A stretch of 64,000 bases of DNA from Halomonas colorata (GTDB lineage Bacteria > Pseudomonadota > Gammaproteobacteria > Pseudomonadales > Halomonadaceae): the NCBI RefSeq assembly GCF_014897985.1, contig NZ_JABUZA010000002.1:124001-188000 (forward strand). The letters run 5' to 3'. Numbering within the stretch: the first letter of the stretch is position 1; each line of letters opens with the position of its first letter. A model generated the notes under the pieces. The model was given only the letters and a program-made list of their open reading frames with translations. It searched no databases and was not told where the DNA came from. Below, one piece after another: positions 18,337 through 25,884 of this stretch. The translations under genes were made by a program, and so were the position numbers.

Positions 18337-19342
18337 ATGCTAGTTAAACTAGTTCGTAATAGCCATCTCGCTTTAATAGCCGGCGCCTTCGCGCTAAGTG
18401 CAACAAGCGTGACCGCACAGGAAGTCACTCTTCGCTACGGGCACATGCATACGCCCAACTCCATTGCGGGTATGCAGGCCGAATGGCTAGCGGACGCCAT
18501 TGAAGAAAAAACGGGCGGCGATGTGGCCGTTGAGATCTACCCCAACTCTCAGCTAGGCCGCCTGCAGGAACTCGCCGAAGCGGTTTCCACAGGCTCCATT
18601 GCGCTTTCCCACAATACCGCGGGGGCTATTGGCTCTCTCTACGCTCCGTTCGCCGCCTTTGATACGCCCTACCTTTATCGCGATGTTGATCATCTGATGA
18701 AGGTGATGGATGTCGATTCTCCGGTGATGAGCACGCTGAACGAAGAACTGGCTGACGCTTCAGGCGTACGCTTGCTGTATGCCTTCTACTTTGGCACCCG
18801 GCATCTTACGGCCAACCAGGAGATCCATACGCCTGACGACTTAGCCGGTGTCAAAATTCGCTCGATTCCGTTCCCCATCTATATGGCGACCGTTGAAGGA
18901 ATGGGCGCTATTCCGGTGCCGGTGGATTGGTCAGAAGTACCCACGGCACTCGCAACCGGCGTGGTTGAAGGCCAGGAAAACCCGGTCACCGTGGTGGTCA
19001 GCGCCAAACTCAACGAAGTACAAAGCCACATGATGCTAACGGGCCACATCAGTGCCGCACAGGTTATCGTCATTAACGATGATACCTGGCAGTCCTTATC
19101 CTCCGAGCATCAAGCGGCTATCGCTGAAGCGGCGCTGGAAGTACGCGAACGTGCTACCACCGCCATGCTGGAAGCAGAAGCCAATGACCTTGCGCAACTT
19201 GCCGAGGCAGGTAATGCAGATTATTGGCCCGGAAGAAGGCTTGGATGTAGATGCCTTTCGTACCCGTGTGCAAGCGCGAATTACCGAAGAGTTCGATAGC
19301 CAATACGGCGATCTCTATCAACTCATCAACGAAACGCGTTAA
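18337..19342 (+). pseudogene. TRAP transporter substrate-binding protein DctP, apparent +1 frameshift
   Basis: This is a periplasmic solute-binding protein of the DctP family. The signal peptide LVKLVRNSHLALIAGAFALS ends near SVTAQ. Mature sequence follows with VTLRYGHMHTPNSIAGMQAEW and the substrate-contact region GVKIRSIPFPIYMATVEGMG, whose Arg normally pairs with a carboxylate. The frame from ATG 18337 (GGAGA upstream) runs normally through LAEAG, then becomes aberrant and stops at 19299. The correct continuation MQIIGPEEGLDVDAFRTRVQ to LINETR lies one base out of phase and ends at 19342. Removing one A at 19213/19214 restores a 334-residue protein. Either the gene is broken or there is a sequence error. 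No slippery heptamer is visible. Confidence 0.85.
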
Positions 19343-19345
19343 GCC

Positions 19346-19846
19346 ATGAACGGTCAAGAACCCCTATTAGGGCGAAGCCTTAGCCGGCTGTCCGAGATTT
19401 GTGTGGGTATTGCGATGCTATTGCTGGTGATCATCACCGTATTGGTCGTCGCTCAGGTACTCGCCAGAAATCTATTCAGTATTGGGCTGCCATGGGCGGA
19501 TGAAGCCTCACGGTTTGCGGGTATTTCCATGGTGTACCTTGCGACCCCTTATCTGCTGTTCCACGGCCAGCATGTCGCAGTTACCATGCTGGCGGATGCG
19601 CTATCCGGCGTTAAGCGCACCCTGTGTTTAGCGATAGCGGAACTCGCAACGTTAGGCTTTTGCGCCCTGACACTTTACGGATTTTATCGCTTCCTGGTGC
19701 GTGCGGGGCGCTTTTCCTCGCCCGCCATGGGGATTCCCAATTTGTGGCTATACATGCCAGCGCTTATCAGCATCGGGTTGCTTGCGTTGATCTCACTCTA
19801 TCGCCTGGGGCGGATGATGCAGCGGAGGGCTTTAGTATGTCCTTAA
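19346..19846 (+). CDS. TRAP transporter small membrane subunit DctQ
   Basis: This is the four-helix DctQ-type subunit of a tripartite ATP-independent periplasmic transporter, 166 residues. The helices lie at about 18-40, 53-75, 92-115 and 130-152. The family landmark VVAQVLARNLFSIGLPWADEASRF appears in the first half. It begins three bases after the restored dctP stop, and its 3' end overlaps dctM by ten bases, so the three genes form one transport unit. Unlike the second TRAP set in this window, no hairpin separates dctP from dctQ. Confidence 0.9.
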   Translation: MNGQEPLLGRSLSRLSEICVGIAMLLLVIITVLVVAQVLARNLFSIGLPWADEASRFAGISMVYLATPYLLFHGQHVAVTMLADALSGVKRTLCLAIAELATLGFCALTLYGFYRFLVRAGRFSSPAMGIPNLWLYMPALISIGLLALISLYRLGRMMQRRALVCP

Positions 19847-21111
19847 CGCTACTGCTCATCTTTGCGGGAAGCTTGCTGATTGGTGCACCGGTCGCGGTTA
19901 GCCTGGGTCTATCAGCGGGGCTGGTGATTTTTTTCTACGACCTGCCGTTCACGGTCATGGCGCAGCGCGCCATTAATACGCTGGACAGTACGCCACTGTT
20001 GGCGGTGCCGCTTTTCATACTCGCAGCGTCATTGCTGGGCGCCACCGGGGTCACCACGCATCTGTTTGAACTGATGCGCATGGTGGTTGGGCGCATTCGC
20101 GGCGGTATGGCGCACGTTAATGTGCTTACTAGCTTGATCTTTTCCGGCATGTCCGGCGCAGCATTAGCCGATATCGGGGCATTGGGCGGGATTCAAATTC
20201 GTCAGATGGAGCAACAGGGCTACACCAAGCGCTTTGCAGCCGGTCTTACGATTGCCGCGGCGACGATTGGGCCGATCTTTCCTCCGTCGATTCCCCTGAT
20301 CATCTTTGCCACGGCGGCTGAAGTTTCCACCATTCGTGCGCTGTTGGCGGGCGTCGTCCCTGCGCTCGTAGTGGCAGCGGCGTTAATGATACAAGTCGCG
20401 GTCATGGCAAGACGCTCTCAACTGCCGCGTGATGGTGTACAGCCAAGCTTTGCCGCCTTTCGTAGAAAAACGCTGATTTCTCTGCCTGCCTTACTCGCCC
20501 CGGTGCTGTTAGTCGGCGGGATGGTCAGCGGTTACTTCGGGCCAACGGAAGCGGCGGGCATGACCACTGCCTATGCCATTCTGATTGGGGTGGTTATTTA
20601 TCGCACTTTAACCGTTCGTTCTTTTCTGACCTGCACCCGGGAAACCGTGTTATCGACCGCCAACGTGCTTTTTGTTGTCGCCTCCGCGGCCTTGTTTGCC
20701 TGGGTACTCACCATGGATCGTGTTCCAGCCCATGCAGGTGAGTGGTTACTGAACGTGTCGGATAATCCGCTCGTTCTTCTGCTTCTCCTGAATCTGCTTT
20801 TACTGGTTGTGGGCATGTTCCTGGAAGCTATCGTCGCGATCCTTATCATCGCCCCGATTGTGACACCCGCCTTGCTGCAAGCAGGTGTACCCCCGGAACA
20901 GCTAGGCGTGGTGTTCGTACTCAACCTGATGCTTGGACTGCTGACCCCGCCGGTGGGCATGAGTCTTTACATGGTATCAATCGTTACCAAGATGCCGCTT
21001 TCCTCGATTATTCGCGGTGTAGCCCCCTTCTATCTTTCCCTTTTTGCAGCCTTGGCGTTGGTCACTTTGGTGCCCTCTTTGTCCACCTGGTTGCCTAACC
21101 TTGTTATGTAG
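19837..21111 (+). CDS. TRAP transporter large permease subunit DctM
   Basis: DctM is the translocation subunit, about twelve helices, 424 residues. Characteristic segments are LIFAGSLLIGAPVAVSLGLS at the N-terminus, FSGMSGAALADIGALGGIQI, FPPSIPLIIFATAAEVS and GLLTPPVGMSLYMVS near the C-terminus. Start ATG 19837 is preceded by GGAGGG seven bases upstream. The frame stays open upstream inside dctQ but that part is not DctM-like. The transporter imports an organic acid by a sodium gradient. The downstream enzymes suggest a sugar acid or derivative. Confidence 0.93.
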   Translation: MSLTLLLIFAGSLLIGAPVAVSLGLSAGLVIFFYDLPFTVMAQRAINTLDSTPLLAVPLFILAASLLGATGVTTHLFELMRMVVGRIRGGMAHVNVLTSLIFSGMSGAALADIGALGGIQIRQMEQQGYTKRFAAGLTIAAATIGPIFPPSIPLIIFATAAEVSTIRALLAGVVPALVVAAALMIQVAVMARRSQLPRDGVQPSFAAFRRKTLISLPALLAPVLLVGGMVSGYFGPTEAAGMTTAYAILIGVVIYRTLTVRSFLTCTRETVLSTANVLFVVASAALFAWVLTMDRVPAHAGEWLLNVSDNPLVLLLLLNLLLLVVGMFLEAIVAILIIAPIVTPALLQAGVPPEQLGVVFVLNLMLGLLTPPVGMSLYMVSIVTKMPLSSIIRGVAPFYLSLFAALALVTLVPSLSTWLPNLVM

Positions 21112-21119
21112 GAAGTGTC

Positions 21120-21665
21120 ATGAGCCAATATCTTGGAGCTATTCGTCAATTAGGTTATGTGGTCAACGATATCGAAGCGGCCATGGAGTACTGGAACAAA
21201 GTGATGGGCGTGGGGCCTTTTTTCTACAACCCGCGCGTACCTATCGAGAACTATACGTATGACGGCAAGCAATATGACGTGCATAACTCGGTGGCCCTGG
21301 CTAACTCAGGCTTCATTCAGGTTGAGCTGATCCAAACGCGTAACGATGCCCCCTCCATGTACCGTGATTTTCTACAAGCGGGCAATACAGGGTTACAGCA
21401 TGTCGCCTTTTGGACAGAAGACTATGACACCGACCTTGCCGCCATGCAGGCCAGGGGCTATCACGTCAAAATGAGCGGTGAAGTGGGTACCAATGGGCGT
21501 TTTGCGTATTTCGACCGTGAGTACCATCCGGGCACCGTTATTGAGCTTTCCGAGGTACTGGGTCCTAAAGGCAAAATGTTCCGCATGATCCGCGAAGCGT
21601 CCGAAAACTGGGACGGAAAAGATCCCGTGCGTCCTTTCCCGAACCTGAAAGAGGCAGAAGCATGA
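21120..21665 (+). CDS. VOC-superfamily (glyoxalase-like) protein of unknown substrate
   Basis: A single protein of 181 residues with two beta-alpha-beta-beta-beta modules (about 7-70 and 90-150), closest in pattern to the Glyoxalase_4/methylmalonyl-CoA-epimerase group. Likely metal ligands are Gln at IRQLGYVV, His in GLQHVAFW and Glu in VIELSE, a Q/H/E set. The C-terminus carries a polar extension (about 30 residues). It lies eight bases after dctM and overlaps the RuBisCO-like gene by four bases (ATGA), so it belongs to the same pathway. An epimerase, isomerase or ring-opening role on an oxo-acid intermediate is possible, but the sequence does not decide this. Confidence 0.8.
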   Translation: MSQYLGAIRQLGYVVNDIEAAMEYWNKVMGVGPFFYNPRVPIENYTYDGKQYDVHNSVALANSGFIQVELIQTRNDAPSMYRDFLQAGNTGLQHVAFWTEDYDTDLAAMQARGYHVKMSGEVGTNGRFAYFDREYHPGTVIELSEVLGPKGKMFRMIREASENWDGKDPVRPFPNLKEAEA

Positions 21666-22909
21666 TTCGCGCTGCCTATCAGATCGAGACGCCGCTTGAT
21701 CCATCGCTCGTAGCAGAGATGATGGCCGGTGAGCAAAGCTCAGGCACCTTCGTCAAAGTAAAGGGCGAGACCCAAGCCATCAGAGAGCGCTTTGGTGCCA
21801 GAGTCACCCATTTAGAAATACTCGAAGAGCTGGATTCACCCAGTCTTTACAGCGCCTATCTGGAGCGCAAGGGTGTTAAAGGCCCGTGGAAAAAGGTGGC
21901 GGTGGAGATTGAATATCCTGAAGACAACGTCGGGGTTAATCTTCCGAATCTTGCCGCAACCGTTGCCGGGAACCTTTTCGACTTAGGCGAGCTTACCGGC
22001 TTACGTTTGATGGCGCTGCAGCTGCGCCCGGAATATCGCGACCGTTACTCGCTGCCGACTCACGGTATTGCCGGTACGCGCAGTACAACAGGCGTGGCAA
22101 ATCGCCCCCTGTTTGGGACTATTTTAAAGCCTAATATCGGTATGAGCCCCACTGAAACCGCCGACCTTGTCGAGCAGCTTTGCGAGGCTGGTGTTGACTT
22201 CATCAAAGATGACGAAATCGCAGGCAATCACCCGTATGCGCCGGTAGAAGAGCGTGTCAGCGCGGTGATGCAGCGTATCAGGCAATTTAGAGAGCGTACC
22301 GGCCGCAACGTCATGGTCGCGTTCAATATCACCGACGAGCTGGATGCCATGCGCCGCCACGCCGACCATGTTCAGGCCGAAGGCGGCAGCTGCGTAATGG
22401 CGAGCCTTAACTGGTGTGGGCTTTCCGCGCTGCAAAGCCTGCGCGCCTCAACGCCGCTCGCCATTCACGGCCACCGTAACGGGTTTGGCGCCTTCGCACG
22501 CCATCCTGCTTTAGGCATTGATTTTTCCGCCTATCAAACGCTTTACCGCCTGGCGGGCATTGACCACATGCACGTCCATGGCATGGGCGGAAAATTTGCC
22601 GATCAAACCGATGAAGTAGCCCACGCCGCCAAGCTTTCGCTCACCGCGCTAGGCGATACGGATGATCGCGTGATGCCGGTGTTTTCCTCTGGTCAGTGGG
22701 CAGGCACCCTGCCACTCACCTGCACTAAAATCCAAAGCGCTGACTTTATGTTTTTAGCCGGCGGCGGCATCCTGGCGCATCCTGACGGCGTGGCTGCGGG
22801 TGTGGCAAGTCTTCAGGAGGCCTGGCAAAGCATTGAAGCAGGTACGCCGCTTGAGTGCGCCAATCGCCCGGCGCTTGCCAGGGCGCTCGACTTCTTCGGT
22901 GAGCGCTAG
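21662..22909 (+). CDS. RuBisCO-like protein (form IV RLP), probable 3-oxo-sugar-acid phosphate decarboxylase or isomerase
   Basis: This is a RuBisCO large-subunit homologue of 415 residues with the N-terminal ferredoxin-like domain and the TIM barrel. Most RuBisCO active-site positions are retained. Lys156 sits in GTILKPNIG (spinach Lys175). Lys182, Asp184 and Glu185 lie in DFIKDDE (carbamate Lys201 and metal ligands). His271-Arg272, His304, loop-6 Lys311 and Ser343 follow. The phosphate-binding glycines GGGILAHP are at 367-373. It is therefore likely catalytic, with a carbamylated lysine and Mg2+, acting on a phosphorylated keto compound. The next gene is a DUF1537 kinase. That pairing matches OiaX/OiaK, which act on 3-oxo-isoapionate, although other 3-oxo acids are possible. 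Confidence 0.88.
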   Translation: MIRAAYQIETPLDPSLVAEMMAGEQSSGTFVKVKGETQAIRERFGARVTHLEILEELDSPSLYSAYLERKGVKGPWKKVAVEIEYPEDNVGVNLPNLAATVAGNLFDLGELTGLRLMALQLRPEYRDRYSLPTHGIAGTRSTTGVANRPLFGTILKPNIGMSPTETADLVEQLCEAGVDFIKDDEIAGNHPYAPVEERVSAVMQRIRQFRERTGRNVMVAFNITDELDAMRRHADHVQAEGGSCVMASLNWCGLSALQSLRASTPLAIHGHRNGFGAFARHPALGIDFSAYQTLYRLAGIDHMHVHGMGGKFADQTDEVAHAAKLSLTALGDTDDRVMPVFSSGQWAGTLPLTCTKIQSADFMFLAGGGILAHPDGVAAGVASLQEAWQSIEAGTPLECANRPALARALDFFGER

Positions 22910-22911
22910 GC

Positions 22912-24123
22912 ATGCGCTATATATTTGTCGCGGATGACTTTACCGGCGCGTCCGACACCCTGGCGACGCTGCGGCGCGCCGGATTAAAGGCGCGGCTCTA
23001 TCTGACGGCTCCCTCCTGCGAAGAAGTCGCCGACCTTGATGCGTTTGGTATCGCAACGGCGGCACGCAGTATGGATCAACAAGCCCTAGCCACAGAAATG
23101 CAGCGTATCGGCCATCAGCTATTGCCGCATCAACCGGATATTCTGCATCTAAAGGTTTGCTCCACCTTTGATAGCAGCCCAGACACGGGCAATATTGCGA
23201 CCGCCGTTACCGCGCTTTCTGCACAGCTAAAACCGGCCACCACCTTGATTGTGGGCGGCCAACCCAGCCTTGGGCGTTACTGCGTGTTTGGCAATCTGTT
23301 TGCTAAAAGTGCTGATGGGCAGATATATCGCATCGACCGTCATCCGGTCATGCAGCAACACCCGGTAACACCCATGCTGGAAGCTGACCTGCGCCGACAC
23401 TTTAGCGCTATGGGCCTTGCCAACATTAATCTTCTGGATAGGATCACACTGCATACTGACGCCGCCGCCCCCAGCGCCCCAGTGCTGTGTGATGCGCTTG
23501 ATAACCACGATCTCAAGCGTATTGGCGAACGCTTTCGCCACGCTTTGAAGCCACAGCTGTGGGTTGGCGCCAGCAGCGTGGTGGAAGCGCTTTATCCCAA
23601 CGCTCACACTATCGAACCACCCAGCAGCCTGCCCGGCCCGCTTCTCGTCTTTGCGGGCAGTCGCTCTTCTGTCACGGCCGCTCAAGTGGCAGCCACTAGC
23701 CGCATGGTCAAAGTGACGATTTCGGCCCGCCAGCTGGCCACCCACTCACACGCCGAGTATGAGCAGATTTTGCGCCACCTGCGCGAAGGCAAAGCAACCC
23801 TTGCTGTATTAGATGAAGATACAACACATGGTCTTACGGCACTGGAAATCGCCCAGCATTGCGCCAAGCTGATCGCTTCACTCATTCACTCCAATAGTAT
23901 CGGTACGCTGCTTGTTGCCGGGGGTGACACCTCAAGCCTGGCCATCCACCAACTGCGGCCTCAAAGCATTGACTATCTCGGCCCGCTCGAGGCAGGTGTG
24001 TCGGTTTGTGGGGCAAATTTTGCCGATGGTCATCAGCTACCGGTGATTATGAAGGGCGGCCAAATGGGTTCAGTTACGCTTTTTGATAGCGTTTGCGCGC
24101 TAACCTGCCACAACGATAAATAA
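22912..24123 (+). CDS. Four-carbon acid sugar kinase family (DUF1537) protein
   Basis: DUF1537 kinases phosphorylate sugar acids such as threonate, erythronate, 3-oxo-tetronate or 3-oxo-isoapionate. The N-terminal substrate domain carries the signature ADDFTGASDT at residues 7-16. The C-terminal nucleotide domain has VAGGDTSSLAIHQL, then LEAGVSVCGANFADG and MKGGQMGS. Length (403) is at the short end of the family. It starts two bases after the RLP stop and is the last gene of the operon. The product of this kinase is probably the RLP substrate. The 3' end overlaps the convergent gene at 24074 by 50 bases. Confidence 0.88.
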   Translation: MRYIFVADDFTGASDTLATLRRAGLKARLYLTAPSCEEVADLDAFGIATAARSMDQQALATEMQRIGHQLLPHQPDILHLKVCSTFDSSPDTGNIATAVTALSAQLKPATTLIVGGQPSLGRYCVFGNLFAKSADGQIYRIDRHPVMQQHPVTPMLEADLRRHFSAMGLANINLLDRITLHTDAAAPSAPVLCDALDNHDLKRIGERFRHALKPQLWVGASSVVEALYPNAHTIEPPSSLPGPLLVFAGSRSSVTAAQVAATSRMVKVTISARQLATHSHAEYEQILRHLREGKATLAVLDEDTTHGLTALEIAQHCAKLIASLIHSNSIGTLLVAGGDTSSLAIHQLRPQSIDYLGPLEAGVSVCGANFADGHQLPVIMKGGQMGSVTLFDSVCALTCHNDK

Positions 24124-25189
24124 GCGGCATCAATAGCCATAAAACAGGTACCAGCAGCCAGCGCCAGACAAAACGTGCGATCAGTAGAAACGGCAGCAAC
24201 ACCAGCAGCCAGATAACGAATTGCCCCAGCCACACCGGCAAGCCAAGCCATTTCGCTACATTGGCGCCCAGTGCGCTTACCAGCGACGGGTGGCGAACCA
24301 CTACATAAGCCGTGGTGGCAACCGCCACCACCTTGGCCATACGCGACAGGCTGGCAAAACGCCCACTGCCTGCCACGATGCCCGAACGTAATCCAGTGCG
24401 TGCTCCCTGGGCTTCAATACTGCCTACCCGTGCACCTCGTGCGATGCGCCCTGCCCGCAGCACCTTAACGGTACTCGCCATCAGTAAAAGATCGACACCG
24501 GCCCAGCCCACGTCCGCGGCACCAATCGCTGCATCGCGACGCCACTGGTTTTCCAGATTGCGAATACCGCTGGTAAAGAAATCGCTGAGGCCTGCCACAA
24601 CACGCTCACTTTGCAGCCAGTGCACATCGCCCTCGCGATCCACCACAAACTGGTTGAGCAAGCCATGACCTTCAGTATCCAGCAGGGCAATACCCATTTG
24701 GCCTCGCCGGTACGGGCTCCACTCGGCTATGTCTGTTGGGCCGCCTTGCTCCTGCACATCTTCAGTTTCCTCACTCCACCAACGGCTCAGCTGCTGATAA
24801 TGCTCACCCACCCAGTGCTGAGCACGCAGCGTGGCAATATCGTTATCTCGATAGTAAATGATCGGCAACACGGCATCGGGACCAAAACGCACCAGCACCT
24901 GCTGAAACTCAGGCAATGCGGCATACTCGCGTAACGCTACACGGGCGATATCGCCGTAGCGCAGGATGGCCAAATGGGCGCTCATCCAGAGCGCCTGATC
25001 TTCAGCGTAATGGAGAAAAATGGCGTTGAGTTCAGCCGACTCCTGAGCCAGCGAAGCTTCAATGGCGGGCAATGTTCGCTGCGCTTCAAGTCGCACGAGG
25101 CGTGGCTCAAAAGCTTCGCTGGAGGCCAGCGCCGCCAGCCCACCCGCCAAAACGGTCGCTATCGCTAGCATCGTTAACCAGAGTCGCAT
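24074..25189 (-). CDS. Hypothetical membrane-anchored protein
   Basis: I do not recognise the family. The 371-residue protein begins with a signal-anchor (LWLTMLAIATVLAGGLAALA). A largely soluble region (about 30-240) follows, rich in acidic and aromatic residues with EDQALWMSAHLAILRYGD and YYRDNDIATLRAQHW. A Gly/Arg-rich stretch (about 245-285) comes next, then two or three strong hydrophobic segments (about 288-305, 318-340, 345-362) and a basic tail RKRYQKA. ATG 25189 has GGGAG upstream. The gene runs convergent into the DUF1537 kinase with an unusual 50-base tail-to-tail coding overlap. A role in envelope physiology is a guess from topology. Confidence 0.7.
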   Translation of the reverse strand: MRLWLTMLAIATVLAGGLAALASSEAFEPRLVRLEAQRTLPAIEASLAQESAELNAIFLHYAEDQALWMSAHLAILRYGDIARVALREYAALPEFQQVLVRFGPDAVLPIIYYRDNDIATLRAQHWVGEHYQQLSRWWSEETEDVQEQGGPTDIAEWSPYRRGQMGIALLDTEGHGLLNQFVVDREGDVHWLQSERVVAGLSDFFTSGIRNLENQWRRDAAIGAADVGWAGVDLLLMASTVKVLRAGRIARGARVGSIEAQGARTGLRSGIVAGSGRFASLSRMAKVVAVATTAYVVVRHPSLVSALGANVAKWLGLPVWLGQFVIWLLVLLPFLLIARFVWRWLLVPVLWLLMPLIYRCGRLARKRYQKA

Positions 25190-25508
25190 GCCTTACTTTC
25201 TCCCTGTGCGCGCTCCCGCGTCATTATTAAAAACGCTGCTGCGTTAACTCACCTAAAACACAACCTTAGCAATCACACCACTAACTTCTTTTTAACCGAG
25301 ATATCTTAAACAAAACGTCAAGTATGGGTGCTGAGCGATTGGCTATAAAGCCAGGCTATTAGCTATAAATAATGCTCTAGCCAGCAAATTACTCTCTATT
25401 GCTTTATCCAGCTCGAAAAAACATTTTTTTCTGCTAATGTTAATAGGCTAACTATTTTTCTTAGTATTTGTTTCGTTTTAATATTTTCCACCTGGAGACA
25501 AGAACGCC
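25190..25508. other. Gene-free AT-rich divergent promoter region
   Basis: This 319-base stretch separates the hypothetical membrane protein from the PQQ-dehydrogenase pair. It is clearly AT-richer than its surroundings. It holds short repeats (GGCTATAAAGCC near 25350 and related TAGCTATAAATAATG), an A-run/T-run hairpin at 25416-25430 and TAATAT about 25 bases before the downstream ATG that could be a -10 element. No open frame or RNA gene is convincing. Regulation of both flanking genes from here is likely. Confidence 0.5.
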
Positions 25509-25874
25509 ATGTCGCAATCACTCAGGGCTAAGCTAGGCGCTTTTGTGCTATTGGCCGCCTCTGTTATCGGGCTTATTACCGCACTTTATGCCTACTTCAC
25601 TCCACTGACAGGTGTTACCGGATCGCTCGGCGCGCTCGTGGTTATCGCGGCCTGTATCGTGCTGATTATTTTGGCGCTTATGCTGGCGACGCTTCAAGGC
25701 CGTGGCGCCCGTATTGCTCTGCGCGTGTTAATCCTGATAGGCCTTGCCGGTACATGCTTTGCCGGATTGCTGCTGCATCAGTGGTGGCTTTGCGTTGCCA
25801 TGGTACTTGGCTTGATCGGATTGATCATCGATCTTTGCCGCCCGGCTCACAATACCCGTCCCACTCATTTATAA
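25509..25874 (+). CDS. Small four-helix membrane protein linked to PQQ dehydrogenase
   Basis: This 121-residue protein is almost entirely hydrophobic, with four predicted helices at about 10-30, 38-60, 68-87 and 90-108 and a short polar tail. CTGGAGACAAG precedes the ATG. It lies ten bases upstream of a periplasmic PQQ-dependent dehydrogenase. E. coli-type membrane glucose dehydrogenase carries a five-helix anchor in the same chain. Here the anchor seems to be a separate gene, so this protein may dock the dehydrogenase to the membrane and pass electrons to ubiquinone. The family name is not certain. Confidence 0.75.
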   Translation: MSQSLRAKLGAFVLLAASVIGLITALYAYFTPLTGVTGSLGALVVIAACIVLIILALMLATLQGRGARIALRVLILIGLAGTCFAGLLLHQWWLCVAMVLGLIGLIIDLCRPAHNTRPTHL

Positions 25875-25884
25875 GGAGCCGTCC

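Noticed and set aside
19205-19216. Programmed frameshift in dctP
   Set aside because: No slippery heptamer, no stimulatory hairpin seen close downstream, and TRAP binding proteins are not known to use recoding. Mutation or sequence error is simpler.
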